Assembly (NCBI GenBank): GCA_022340185.1
Contig: JAJDOK010000007.1
Location: forward strand, 33,884-97,883
DNA: 64,000 nt
DNA from: Salaquimonas sp.
Lineage (GTDB): Bacteria > Pseudomonadota > Alphaproteobacteria > Rhizobiales > Rhizobiaceae
Reading direction: 5' to 3'
Below, piece after piece: positions 35,188 through 44,281 of the stretch; position 1 is the first letter of the stretch, and each line of letters starts with the position of its first letter. The notes under the pieces are model-generated. The model had not been told where the DNA came from, did not search any database, and saw nothing but the letters and a program-made list of their open reading frames with translations. The position numbers and the translations under genes are program-made.

Positions 35188-35649
35188 ATGTTTTCAATCG
35201 CCAATCTGATCATCCGTCTGGTGCCCATCATATTCGGCCTGCTACTGGCATTCCTCGCCGCCGGGCTGTTTCTCGGCTACGGCTTCTATTCGAATGTGAT
35301 CGACCCGGCCTTTGAAATCGATCCGCAGTTGCGCCATGACGGTTTCATCGTCTTTGTGACGGGCCTGGCCTGGTCGCCCTTCATTGCAATTGCGGCGCTC
35401 GGTCCGGCAGCGATCATCATCGCCATAGCGGAGATACTGAATTTGCGGAGCCTGATCGCCAATGTACTGGCCGGTGGACTGGTTTCCCTGGTTGCGTTCT
35501 GGAGCAGTTCGCAAGCCTCGTCATTCAACGGTCTGTCGGACGGACCCTTGATCGTGGTGACGGCGACCGGCTTCATCGGCGGTTTCGTCTACTGGCTGGT
35601 TGCCGGGCGCAAGGCCGGCAGATGGCTGGTGACGCCCGGCTCGGTATAG
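35188..35649 (+). CDS. Hypothetical four-helix membrane protein
   Basis: A 153-residue protein with four hydrophobic segments (about residues 4-34, 51-84, 88-106 and 120-139) and short loops. The start ISxANLIIRLVPIIFGLLLAFLAAGLF is a leader-like helix. I recognise no named family, though proteins of this size and layout occur after rlmN in related genomes. It is 16 bp downstream of rlmN on the same strand, so likely co-transcribed. Confidence 0.75.
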   Translation: MFSIANLIIRLVPIIFGLLLAFLAAGLFLGYGFYSNVIDPAFEIDPQLRHDGFIVFVTGLAWSPFIAIAALGPAAIIIAIAEILNLRSLIANVLAGGLVSLVAFWSSSQASSFNGLSDGPLIVVTATGFIGGFVYWLVAGRKAGRWLVTPGSV

Positions 35650-35655
35650 CGCTCT

Positions 35656-36309
35656 TCAGACCTGGCGCGCCTGTGCGGACAGGATTTTCAGCGCGAATGC
35701 GCCGAACACGCCGGCGAACAGGTAATCGACAAAACGCGTAATGCGGCGGTTGCGCCTGAGTAGGCCGGCAAAGCCGTCGGCCATCAGCACCAGAGGAATC
35801 GTCACCGGCAGCGAAAGCGGAATGAAGGTGAGGCCGAGGAAGAATAGCTTGCCGGCGGCATGCGGATCGCTGGCCGACACGAATTGCGGCAGGAAGGTCA
35901 TGAAGAACAACACGATCTTCGGGTTGGAGAGATTGATGCCGATACCGGTTGCCCAGTTCCTGAACAAGGGCCGGGCCGCCTCACGGCGCGTCCGCGGCGA
36001 AAAGGTGGCGCCACGGCGGATGGCCTGCCAGGCGAGCCAGACGAGATAGCCGGCACCAACGATCTTCAGCGTCAGAAACGCCGCCGGAGAGGCGATCAGC
36101 AGGGCTGACAGGCCGAAGGCGACGATCACGGTATGGATGACAATGCCGGTCATCGCACCCGCCATGCAGGCCATGCCGGCGGCGCGTCCCTGCGACAGGG
36201 CGCGGCCGACAAATAGCGTCATGTCCGGGCCCGGCGTGATCGCGATGACGAAGGTCGCAAGCGCGAACTGGATGAGCGTGGCAGTGTCGGGGATGAAATC
36301 GAAGGTCAT
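35656..36309 (-). CDS. LysE/RhtB family amino-acid exporter
   Basis: A 217-residue six-helix exporter. The N-terminal helix holds the family signature ALATFVIAITPGPDMTLFVGRALSQGRAAGMACMAG. GAGYLVWLAWQAIRRG is conserved, and NLSNPKIVLFFMTFLPQFV is the second-half signature. ATG 36309 gives MTFDFIPDTATLIQF; upstream in-frame sequence to 36459 is not conserved. Substrates are amino acids such as threonine, homoserine lactone or lysine; not predictable. It converges with the four-helix protein. Confidence 0.95.
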   Translation of the reverse strand: MTFDFIPDTATLIQFALATFVIAITPGPDMTLFVGRALSQGRAAGMACMAGAMTGIVIHTVIVAFGLSALLIASPAAFLTLKIVGAGYLVWLAWQAIRRGATFSPRTRREAARPLFRNWATGIGINLSNPKIVLFFMTFLPQFVSASDPHAAGKLFFLGLTFIPLSLPVTIPLVLMADGFAGLLRRNRRITRFVDYLFAGVFGAFALKILSAQARQV

Positions 36310-36486
36310 ACGGCAAGCGTTCCCGCAGCGAAGCAAACGGTGCGAAGATAACCCAACGGGCCTGATTTGCCAGCTGAATCGAGGCCGCCATCGCGATTCC
36401 CGCCTTGCCAGACCTTCATGCGCCGGGTTACAGCGCTGCGCGGCCAGATACCCAAACACTTGCGGGCCAGCAATCAGAGACAGGAC

Positions 36487-37710
36487 ATGACCGGCAAACA
36501 GGACATCAGAAAAGTCGTGCTCGCCTATTCGGGCGGGCTGGACACCTCCATCATCCTCAAATGGCTGCAGAACGAATATGGCGCGGAGGTTGTCACCTTC
36601 ACCGCCGATCTCGGCCAGGGCGAGGAACTGGAGCCGGCGCGCCGCAAGGCCGAGATGCTGGGCATCCGCGAAATCTATATCGAGGATCTGCGCGAGGAAT
36701 TCGTCGCCGATTTCGTCTTCCCGATGTTCCGCGCCAACGCGCTCTATGAAGGCGTCTACCTGCTCGGGACATCAATCGCCCGGCCGCTGATTTCCAAGCG
36801 GCTAGTCGAGATCGCGGCAGAAACCGGCGCCGACGCGATCGCGCATGGCGCGACGGGCAAGGGCAACGACCAGGTGCGCTTCGAACTGTCGGCGCTGGCG
36901 CTCAACCCGGACATCAAGATCATCGCGCCGTGGCGCGACTGGGAGTTCAAGTCGCGCACCGACCTGATCGAATACGCCGAGAAGAACCAGATACCCGTGC
37001 CGAAGGACAAGCGCGGCGAGGCGCCGTTCTCGGTCGACGCCAATCTTCTGCACTCCTCGTCGGAGGGCAGGGTGCTGGAAGACCCTTGGGTGGAGCCGCC
37101 CGAATATGTCTTCCAGCGTACCGTCTCGCCCGAGCAGGCACCCGACAAGGTGACCGAAATCGAGATCGAGTTCGCGAAGGGTGACGCCGTCGCGATCAAC
37201 GGCAGGAAGATGTCGCCGGCGACGCTGCTTGGCGCGCTCAACGATTACGGCCGCGACAACGGCATCGGCCGGATCGATCTGGTAGAGAACCGTTTTGTCG
37301 GCATGAAGTCACGCGGCGTCTACGAGACGCCGGGCGGCACGATCCTGCTCGCCGCCCATCGCGCCATCGAATCGATCACGCTCGACCGTGGCGCGGCGCA
37401 TCTGAAAGACGATTTCATGCCGCATTACGCCGAACTGATCTACAACGGTTTCTGGTTCTCGCCGGAGCGCGAGATGCTGCAGGCGATGATCGACAGATCG
37501 CAGGAACCGGTCGAAGGCAAGGTGCGGCTGAAGCTCTACAAGGGTAATATCATCGTCACGGGCCGCGAAAGCCCGATGTCGCTCTATTCGGAGGAGCTCG
37601 TAACCTTCGAGGACGATCACGGCGCATATGACCAGAAGGATGCCGCCGGTTTCATCCGGCTGAACGCGCTGCGTCTGAGAACGCTGGCGGCGCGCCGCCG
37701 CAGGAGTTAA
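36487..37710 (+). CDS. argG: Argininosuccinate synthase
   Basis: ATP-dependent ligation of citrulline and aspartate in arginine synthesis. A 407-residue type-I enzyme with [27 protein letters not shown] (P-loop AYSGGLDTS near residues 13-21), [16 protein letters not shown], and [14 protein letters not shown] [19 protein letters not shown]. The ATG at 36487 follows a CAGGAC site; the frame is open to 36367. It ends 6 bp before the MFS gene on the opposite strand. Confidence 0.98.
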   Translation: MTGKQDIRKVVLAYSGGLDTSIILKWLQNEYGAEVVTFTADLGQGEELEPARRKAEMLGIREIYIEDLREEFVADFVFPMFRANALYEGVYLLGTSIARPLISKRLVEIAAETGADAIAHGATGKGNDQVRFELSALALNPDIKIIAPWRDWEFKSRTDLIEYAEKNQIPVPKDKRGEAPFSVDANLLHSSSEGRVLEDPWVEPPEYVFQRTVSPEQAPDKVTEIEIEFAKGDAVAINGRKMSPATLLGALNDYGRDNGIGRIDLVENRFVGMKSRGVYETPGGTILLAAHRAIESITLDRGAAHLKDDFMPHYAELIYNGFWFSPEREMLQAMIDRSQEPVEGKVRLKLYKGNIIVTGRESPMSLYSEELVTFEDDHGAYDQKDAAGFIRLNALRLRTLAARRRRS

Positions 37711-37716
37711 GGCGCT

Positions 37717-38976
37717 CTAGGGCAGCAGCTTACCGCGCGTTTCGGCGCTCTTCGGGGTGCGAACGCCCATCGTTCGATGCGAGACATAGCCGGCGGTGGC
37801 GATGATGGCGAGACCCGGCACGACGAGCCCGATGGCGATCAGCGGATCGGGCAGAAGCGCGGCAACCGCACCGCCAAGGAAACCCGACCCCATCTGGATG
37901 AATCCCATCAATGCCGATGCCGCCCCTGCAATCGCGGGGAAGGGATGGAGGGCCGCCGTCGTCATGGCCGGCATGACGAAGGCAATGCCGAGCGCGTAGA
38001 GCGCGACGGGGCCCATGACGGTGAGGTAGCTTGGCGGCACGGTGAAGGACAGGACGCACAGGAACATGCCGCCGACCAGGATGAAACCGATTCCGAAAGG
38101 CACGATGTTGTCGGCGCCATATCGGGGCATGACCAGGCGCGCAATGACCGAACCCAGGAAATAACTGCCCGATTGGGCAATCATGCCGATCCCGAAAGCT
38201 TCGGGCGACAGGCCCACCTTGTTGATCATGACGAAGGGTAGAATGGTCGCCAGCGTATAGAGCGCCCCGACCGAACCGCCGATGGCGAGACTCGCCGACA
38301 GGAAAGCGCGACTCTTTAGCAGCGTGGCGTAGGCACGCGCCATGCGCACCGGGTGGACAAGCGTACGATCGGGATGTCCGCTCTCGTGCATTGCGAAGAC
38401 GATCGTCGCCATCAGCACGAGGCCGAAAAAAATCATGATGACGAAGAGAAAGCGCCAGTTGGCGACGAGCAGGGTCAAGCCGCCGATGGTCGGTGCGAGT
38501 GCCGGGCCTGTCGCCAGCAGCATGCCGATCACGGTCATGATGCGCGAGGATTGCTCGCCGGTGAACAGGTCGCGCACGATGGCACGCGATGTCGTGATAC
38601 CGGCCGAGGCGCCTATCCCCTGAATGAGGCGCGCTGCCAGCAGAATTTCCACATGCTGGGCAAATGCGGCCACGATGCTGCCGAGTACATAGATGCAGAT
38701 GAACAGGATCGAGATTGCACGGCGGCCATAGGCATCGGAAAGCGGTCCGGCGATGAGCTGGGCAAAGGCAAAGCCGCCGAAATACATCGACAAAGTGAGT
38801 TTGATGTAGGATTCGGTCGTGCCGAAATCGCGCACCAGTTCCGGCATTGCCGGGGTGTAGAGCGACATCGAGACCGGTCCGAGTGTGACCAGAAGCGCGC
38901 CTATGATGCCGACGCGCCGCTCGCTCATCACCGGCTTGGTCCTGTTCAGTATGGTGTCGGACAATCCTGTATCCAT
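37717..38976 (-). CDS. MFS drug efflux transporter, Bcr/CflA family
   Basis: A 419-residue twelve-helix major facilitator. The Bcr/CflA features are SLYTPAMPELVRDFGTTESYIKLTLSMYFGGFAFAQLIAGPLSDAYGRR (motif A), RLIQGIGASAGITTSRAIVRDLF (the motif-C-like segment with the conserved R and D) and a MxLxLAPTIGG-like LATGPALAPTIGGL. Substrates include bicyclomycin, chloramphenicol and sulfonamides in relatives. Start at 38976, 4 bp after the marR stop, so it is the second gene of a marR-MFS operon. Confidence 0.93.
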   Translation of the reverse strand: MDTGLSDTILNRTKPVMSERRVGIIGALLVTLGPVSMSLYTPAMPELVRDFGTTESYIKLTLSMYFGGFAFAQLIAGPLSDAYGRRAISILFICIYVLGSIVAAFAQHVEILLAARLIQGIGASAGITTSRAIVRDLFTGEQSSRIMTVIGMLLATGPALAPTIGGLTLLVANWRFLFVIMIFFGLVLMATIVFAMHESGHPDRTLVHPVRMARAYATLLKSRAFLSASLAIGGSVGALYTLATILPFVMINKVGLSPEAFGIGMIAQSGSYFLGSVIARLVMPRYGADNIVPFGIGFILVGGMFLCVLSFTVPPSYLTVMGPVALYALGIAFVMPAMTTAALHPFPAIAGAASALMGFIQMGSGFLGGAVAALLPDPLIAIGLVVPGLAIIATAGYVSHRTMGVRTPKSAETRGKLLP

Positions 38977-38980
38977 GATG

Positions 38981-39445
38981 TCATCTGCCGGCGGGCCCGG
39001 CGCCACGGCGCTGCCTGAGACTTTGGCGCACCGGCTCGATCATGTCGCGCAGGCGGTCGCTTCCATTGGATCCGAGCGGGGCGAGAATCTCTTCCATGAG
39101 ACGCCGGGTGACGGGACGAACCGCCTGGACCATCGTTTCGCCCGAAGGGGTAAGCCGGACGATCTTGGCGCGGCGGTCGTCGGGATCGGGCTCCCGGACA
39201 ACGAAACCTATCGCTTCGAGGCGATCGACATAGCCGCTCAGCGTCATCGGTTCGATACCCATGCGGTCGGCGATGGCGGTCTGGCGGGGTATGTCGAGCA
39301 AATCGATGTTCAGGAGAACCCGCGCTTCTCCGGGAGTTATCTCAAGGCCGGCCGCGTCGATCGCCTGCTCGACAGCCGCGCGCAGCAGTCTGGCCGTATC
39401 GAACAGCACGAAACTGAGCGGTTCATTGGACGAGGTGGACGACAT
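38981..39445 (-). CDS. MarR family transcriptional regulator
   Basis: A 154-residue winged-helix dimer. It has the MarR DNA-binding core LEITPGEARVLLNI, RQTAIADRMGIEPMTLSGYVDRLEAIGFVVREPDPDDRRAKIVRLTPSGETMV with the conserved wing DRRAK. It is expected to repress the downstream MFS pump and itself through the two palindromes at 39475-39503, with an inducing ligand that may be a pump substrate. Confidence 0.95.
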   Translation of the reverse strand: MSSTSSNEPLSFVLFDTARLLRAAVEQAIDAAGLEITPGEARVLLNIDLLDIPRQTAIADRMGIEPMTLSGYVDRLEAIGFVVREPDPDDRRAKIVRLTPSGETMVQAVRPVTRRLMEEILAPLGSNGSDRLRDMIEPVRQSLRQRRGAGPAGR

Positions 39446-39474
39446 GGGCCTGGATGTGTGTAATCCGAAGTAAC

Positions 39475-39503
39475 TAAGGTTTCCTTATTATAAGGATACC
39501 TTA
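39475..39503. promoter_or_regulatory. Tandem MarR operator palindromes
   Basis: Two 13-bp palindromes, TAAGGTTTCCTTA (39475-39487) and TAAGGATACCTTA (39491-39503), share perfect TAAGG/CCTTA arms and are spaced 16 bp centre to centre. They begin 30 bp upstream of marR and lie in a strongly AT-rich patch (TTATTATAAGG) suited to a -10 element. They probably control marR-MFS and may affect the divergent gene at 39617. Confidence 0.7.
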
Positions 39504-39616
39504 TTTTCAAGTGGCTCATTGCGGTGCACGCGAGGAAAAGGCGCTGCTTGCAAATCCGCGATTGCAGAAGGCGGTCCGTATCGCCCATGATTGGCTCGCG
39601 AAGGCGGGGCGGAACA

Positions 39617-40981
39617 ATGAAGGACGACAAGACGGATCCGGCGGGCGAGGCGCCAAAACAACGCGCTAACATGCGTTCGCGCATGGTGCGCTACCGGCTG
39701 GCGCAGGCGGTGATCGCGGCAATGGTGCTGGCGGCTGCCGCGTTCGGGGTCTGGTTCACCTATTTCCGCACGAGCGCACCCATGGTGCTGACCGTGGGCG
39801 CAGGCCCCTATCTTTCCGATTCGTACGAATTGATGCGGGAAGTTGCCGAAGTGGTTTCCCGGCACACGGACAGGCTGGTCATCCATGTCGTCGCGACCCG
39901 CGATTCGAGTCGAAACATCACGCTGTTGAACGACAAGCAGGTGGATCTGGCGACGATCAGGGCGGATACGCCCGCCATCGCAAGCGTGCGGCTGGTCGCC
40001 AATCTGTTTCCCGACTATTTTCAGATCGTTGCGCGCGGCGACAGTGGCATTCACTCCATTCGCGACCTGATCGACAAGCAGGTCGCCATACCGCCATTTG
40101 GTACGGACGAGTTTCGTTCCTTCTGGGTTATTTCCGACCACTACGATCTGCCGATCGCAGGTGTGAAATGGCGCTCCATGCCCTTCGACAAGGCATCACA
40201 CGAAATCCAGGCGGGAACCATCGACGCCATTTTCACCGTGCGTTCGCTGCGAGACCGCCGGCTTCTCGATCTTTTCGAGGACACCAAGCTGAAGAATATT
40301 CCGATCCGATATCTGGAGATCGACCAGGCCGACGCCATCGCCATCAAGCGGCCATTTCTGGGTACAGGGAGGATTCCGAAAGGCACGTTTGCCGGTGAAG
40401 GACCGACACCGGCCCGTGACACGCTGTCGTCGACCGTGGAGCGCGTGCTGGTGACACGCGCCGACGTCGATGACGAGGCGATTGCCGAGCTGACCCGGAT
40501 CCTGTTTGAACATCGTCTCGATCTGACGATCCGTTTTGCGCTGGCCTCAGCGATCCGCCAGCCGGATACCTCGAAAGGTCTGAGCCTGCCGCTGCATTCG
40601 GGCGCGGAGCGTTTCTATGAGCGCAACGAGCCTTCCTTCCTTCAGACGAATGCCGAACCGCTGGCGTTGATGATCACGGTCCTTGCAATGCTGGGCTCGG
40701 CTATGCTGGCGCTCAGATCGCGGCTGATGACGCGGCAAAAGAACCGGATGGACAGCTACAATTATGTGCTGCTCGACATCGCCGAACGGGCCAACGGGAT
40801 CTCCGATCCGGACGAATTGAGCGCGCTGAAGAAGGAAATGTTCGCGACGCTGGAAAACGTGGTGCGGGCGCTCGATACCGACGAGGTGACGGAAGAGGGC
40901 TTCCAGTCCTTCTCCTTGTTGTGGGAATCGGTACGCGAGATGCTGAACGAGCGTCGTGTTGAATTGAGGGTACGCGACTGA
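39617..40981 (+). CDS. TAXI-family solute-binding protein, membrane-anchored
   Basis: A 454-residue protein with an N-terminal helix (residues about 29-53), a periplasmic TAXI-type (TRAP-associated extracytoplasmic) domain, a second helix near residues 354-374 and a cytoplasmic helical tail of about 80 residues. The domain shows VGAGPYLSDSYELMREVAEVVSRHTDRL, a DLATIRADTPAIASVRLVANLF segment and a DAIFTVRSLRD segment. There are no TRAP membrane-subunit genes (dctQM) in view, so it is an orphan. A signalling or partner-recruiting use of the tail is only a guess. It is divergent from marR, with the operator region between them. Confidence 0.82.
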   Translation: MKDDKTDPAGEAPKQRANMRSRMVRYRLAQAVIAAMVLAAAAFGVWFTYFRTSAPMVLTVGAGPYLSDSYELMREVAEVVSRHTDRLVIHVVATRDSSRNITLLNDKQVDLATIRADTPAIASVRLVANLFPDYFQIVARGDSGIHSIRDLIDKQVAIPPFGTDEFRSFWVISDHYDLPIAGVKWRSMPFDKASHEIQAGTIDAIFTVRSLRDRRLLDLFEDTKLKNIPIRYLEIDQADAIAIKRPFLGTGRIPKGTFAGEGPTPARDTLSSTVERVLVTRADVDDEAIAELTRILFEHRLDLTIRFALASAIRQPDTSKGLSLPLHSGAERFYERNEPSFLQTNAEPLALMITVLAMLGSAMLALRSRLMTRQKNRMDSYNYVLLDIAERANGISDPDELSALKKEMFATLENVVRALDTDEVTEEGFQSFSLLWESVREMLNERRVELRVRD

Positions 40982-41062
40982 ACCTCATCTTGCCGTTGAC
41001 GTGAAGCCTGCATAGATGGTGGCTTGATATCCTTCCCGCCCGATCAGTTCCGGAAAATCTCC

Positions 41063-43129
41063 ATGTCAGACAAATCCGCTATCAACTCCGCTGTCATTCA
41101 ATCGGCCATTACCACCTGGGACGGGCCGCTCGGCCTGCCGCGCTTTGAAGCCATAAAGGACGAGGATTTCGCGCCTGCTTTCGAGGCTGCGATGGAAGCG
41201 CATGACGCGGAGATCGCGGCGATTGCCGGTGACAACGGGCCGTCAAATTTCGATAGCGTCATCACGCGGCTGGAGCTGGCTGGCAAGGCGCTGTCGCGTG
41301 TAGGCGCGCTGTTCTGGAACCGTGCCGGCGCCCATACCAACAAGACTATCCAGACGCTGGAGCGCGAAATCGCGCCGAAACTGTCGCGGCATTACTCGAA
41401 AATCGCGCAGAACCGGGCATTGTTCGCGCGCATCGATACCGTCTGGCAGGGCCGAAAGAAGGCAGGGTTGACCACCGAACAATACCGTGTGCTGGAACGT
41501 CACTGGAAGGGTTTCGTGCGTTCGGGCGCCAAGCTCGGTGAAGCCGAACAAAAGGAACTTGCCGGGATCAATGAAAGGCTGGCGCTGCTCGGCGCGGAAT
41601 TCGGCCAGAACATCCTCGCCGACGAGGCCGAATGGAGCCTGCATCTGAAAGACGAGGCCGATCTGGCGGGCCTGCCGGATTTCCTTGTCGAGGCGATGGC
41701 GCAAGCCGCGCGCGAACATGGCCACGAGAACGGCCATGCCGTGACCCTGTCGCGCTCGATCATCGAACCGTTCCTGACCTTTTCCGAGTGCCGCGATCTG
41801 CGCGAGACCGCCTTCAAGGCATGGGTCGCGCGCGGCGAGGGCGTGCAGGACGCCGCGCATGACAACCGGCCGCTGATCAAGGAGATGCTGGAACTGCGCG
41901 GGCGCAAGGCGGGCATGCTCGGTTACGAGAATTACGCGGCCTACAAGCTTGACGACACCATGGCCAAGACAGCCGAAGCCGTGAACGGATTGCTGGAGCC
42001 GGTTTGGGAAAAGGCGCTCGACCGGGCGCATGAAGAAGCACAGGCGCTGGAAGAACTGATCGCCAAAGCCGGGCTGAACCATCCGCTCGAAGCCTGGGAC
42101 TGGCGTTTCTATGCCGAGAAACTGCGCCAGCAGAGATTCAATCTCTCCGAGAGCGAGTTGAAGCCCTATCTGCAACTCGACCGGATTATCGAGGCGGCCT
42201 TCGACGTGGCGGGCCGGCTGTTCGGTGTCAGCTTCAAGCGGCGCGAGGACATTGCCACCTATCATCCCGATGTGCGCGTCTTCGAAGTGCTCGATGCTTC
42301 AGGCAAGACTGCCGGCGTCTTCATGGGCGATTATTTCGCGCGGCCGTCGAAGCGCTCTGGTGCCTGGATGAGCTCGTTCCAGAGCGAACATCATCTGGAA
42401 GGCGGGCAATTGCCCTTCATCTACAATGTGATGAACTTCGCCAAGGCAGCACAAGGCCAGCCCGTGCTGCTGTCGCTCGACGACGCGCATACGCTGTTTC
42501 ACGAATTCGGCCATGCGCTGCACGGGCTGTTGTCGCAGGCGAATTATCCCTCTGTCGCCGGCACGTCGGTGTCGCGCGATTTCGTCGAACTGCCCTCACA
42601 GCTCTACGAGCACTGGCTGACCGTGCCGGAGGTGCTGAGGAAATATGCGGTGCACTCCAAGACCGGCGAACCGATTCCACCCGAACTGATCGAACGGGTC
42701 GAAGCCGCGCGCAATTTCAACGCCGGATTCCGCACGGTGGAATATACCGCCTGCGCGATGGTCGACCTGGCGTTCCACACTGCCGGCGAAGTGAAGGACC
42801 CGATGGCGTTCGAAGCCGAGAAGCTCGGCGAACTCGACATGCCGAAGGCGATCGTCATGCGCCATCGCGCGCCGCACTTCGCCCATGTCTTCGCCGGTGA
42901 CGGCTATTCGGCCGGTTACTATTCCTACATGTGGTCGGAAGTGCTCGATGCCGACGCGTTCAGCGTATTCGAGGAAAAAGGCGATGTGTTCGATGCCGGC
43001 ACGGCGGAAAAGCTGCGCGCCAACATCTATGCGTCGGGCGGCTCGGTCGATCCCGAGGACGCCTACAAGGGGTTCAGGGGCAAATTGCCAAGCCCGGAAG
43101 CAATGATGGAAAAGCGCGGGCTGGTTTGA
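41063..43129 (+). CDS. M3 family peptidase (oligopeptidase A / dipeptidyl carboxypeptidase-like)
   Basis: A 688-residue cytoplasmic zinc peptidase that clears oligopeptides and signal-peptide fragments. The zinc motif HEFGHALHG is near residue 480, followed by the conserved FVELPSQLYEHW and, further on, FAGDGYSAGYYSYMWSEVLDADAF. The N-terminal part with GPLGLPRFEAIKDEDFAPAFEAAM is typical of the OpdA/Dcp clade. ATG 41063 is favoured; a frame start at 41024 adds 13 residues. It converges with gnd, leaving 5 bp. Confidence 0.95.
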   Translation: MSDKSAINSAVIQSAITTWDGPLGLPRFEAIKDEDFAPAFEAAMEAHDAEIAAIAGDNGPSNFDSVITRLELAGKALSRVGALFWNRAGAHTNKTIQTLEREIAPKLSRHYSKIAQNRALFARIDTVWQGRKKAGLTTEQYRVLERHWKGFVRSGAKLGEAEQKELAGINERLALLGAEFGQNILADEAEWSLHLKDEADLAGLPDFLVEAMAQAAREHGHENGHAVTLSRSIIEPFLTFSECRDLRETAFKAWVARGEGVQDAAHDNRPLIKEMLELRGRKAGMLGYENYAAYKLDDTMAKTAEAVNGLLEPVWEKALDRAHEEAQALEELIAKAGLNHPLEAWDWRFYAEKLRQQRFNLSESELKPYLQLDRIIEAAFDVAGRLFGVSFKRREDIATYHPDVRVFEVLDASGKTAGVFMGDYFARPSKRSGAWMSSFQSEHHLEGGQLPFIYNVMNFAKAAQGQPVLLSLDDAHTLFHEFGHALHGLLSQANYPSVAGTSVSRDFVELPSQLYEHWLTVPEVLRKYAVHSKTGEPIPPELIERVEAARNFNAGFRTVEYTACAMVDLAFHTAGEVKDPMAFEAEKLGELDMPKAIVMRHRAPHFAHVFAGDGYSAGYYSYMWSEVLDADAFSVFEEKGDVFDAGTAEKLRANIYASGGSVDPEDAYKGFRGKLPSPEAMMEKRGLV

Positions 43130-43134
43130 AGGCT

Positions 43135-44121
43135 TTACCCCTTCTTCTCGACATGGCCGCCGAAGCCCAGGCGCATGGCGGAAAGCAGCTTGTCGGCGAA
43201 TTCGGATTCGCCGCGTGAGGAAAAACGCTGAAAGAGTGCGGCTGAGAGGACTGGCACCGGGACCGATGTGTCGATTGCCGCGTTGATAGTCCAGCGCCCT
43301 TCGCCGGAATCGGAAACGTGACCGTCGAAACCGTCAAGCGAAGGATCGGCCTTGAGCGCCTGCGCGGTCAGGTCCAGCAGCCAGGAAGAGATGACGCTGC
43401 CGTGGCGCCAGACTTCAGCGACGGCGGCGACGTCGATGTCGAAGCGGTAATATTCGGCGTCGTGGAAGGGCGTGGTTTCGGCATCGGCACCGCGGTTGTG
43501 GGTGTCGCCGGCATTGGCGGCTTTCAGAAGGTTCAACCCTTCGGCATAGGCGGCCATCATGCCGTATTCGATGCCGTTATGGACCATCTTGACGAAATGG
43601 CCGGCGCCGGCGGGGCCGCAATGAAAATAGCCGCGCTCGGCGGTCGTCCCGCCATCTCCACCGGGCGCGAGTGCGGCGAAGACCGGATCGAGATGCGCCA
43701 CGGCATCGGGGTCTCCGCCGATCATCAGGCAATAGCCGCGCTCCAGACCCCACACGCCGCCGCTGGTGCCGACATCGACAAAGTGGATACCATCCTTCTT
43801 CAATCGTGCCGAGGTGTCGACAGCGTAGCGATAGTTGGAATTGCCGCCATCGATGACGATGTCGCCGGGATCCAGCATCGGTTCCAGTTTCTCCACCGTG
43901 GCGGATACGACAGCCGCCGGCAGCATGAGCCATATGGCGCGCGGCTTCTCCAGGCGCTGGACGAGTTCGGGGAGGGTTGCCGCTCCCGTCGCGCCTTGCG
44001 CGGAAAGCGCGGCAACGCTTTGGGCATTGACGTCGTGGACCACACAGTCATGACCCGCACGCATGAGCCGGCGGGTCATGTTGGCGCCCATCCTGCCCAA
44101 TCCGATCAATCCGATTTGCAT
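43135..44121 (-). CDS. gnd: 6-phosphogluconate dehydrogenase, decarboxylating (short GntZ/YqeC type)
   Basis: Oxidative decarboxylation of 6-phosphogluconate to ribulose 5-phosphate. The 328-residue length marks the short, usually NAD-preferring form, not the 470-residue enzyme of E. coli. The Rossmann motif GLIGLGRMGANM is at residues 4-15. IVIDGGNSNYRYAVD is next, then GTSGGVWGLERGYCLMIGG and the catalytic HFVKMVHNGIEYGMM. Cofactor choice is inferred from family length only. Start at 44121; the frame is open to 44157. Confidence 0.94.
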   Translation of the reverse strand: MQIGLIGLGRMGANMTRRLMRAGHDCVVHDVNAQSVAALSAQGATGAATLPELVQRLEKPRAIWLMLPAAVVSATVEKLEPMLDPGDIVIDGGNSNYRYAVDTSARLKKDGIHFVDVGTSGGVWGLERGYCLMIGGDPDAVAHLDPVFAALAPGGDGGTTAERGYFHCGPAGAGHFVKMVHNGIEYGMMAAYAEGLNLLKAANAGDTHNRGADAETTPFHDAEYYRFDIDVAAVAEVWRHGSVISSWLLDLTAQALKADPSLDGFDGHVSDSGEGRWTINAAIDTSVPVPVLSAALFQRFSSRGESEFADKLLSAMRLGFGGHVEKKG

Positions 44122-44281
44122 CAATGTTTCTCCGCGGATCGTTCCAATCCTTCCCACTTATCCTGCCGCAAGAGCGTTGTCAGCCTGCGGGCGGGCGAAT
44201 CGTCCGCGTTGCGCAAACCTGCAATAGCGTCTAGGTCGTGTACTCAACGCCGGGCGGCCATGCCGGCGGGGAGCAATCGTC

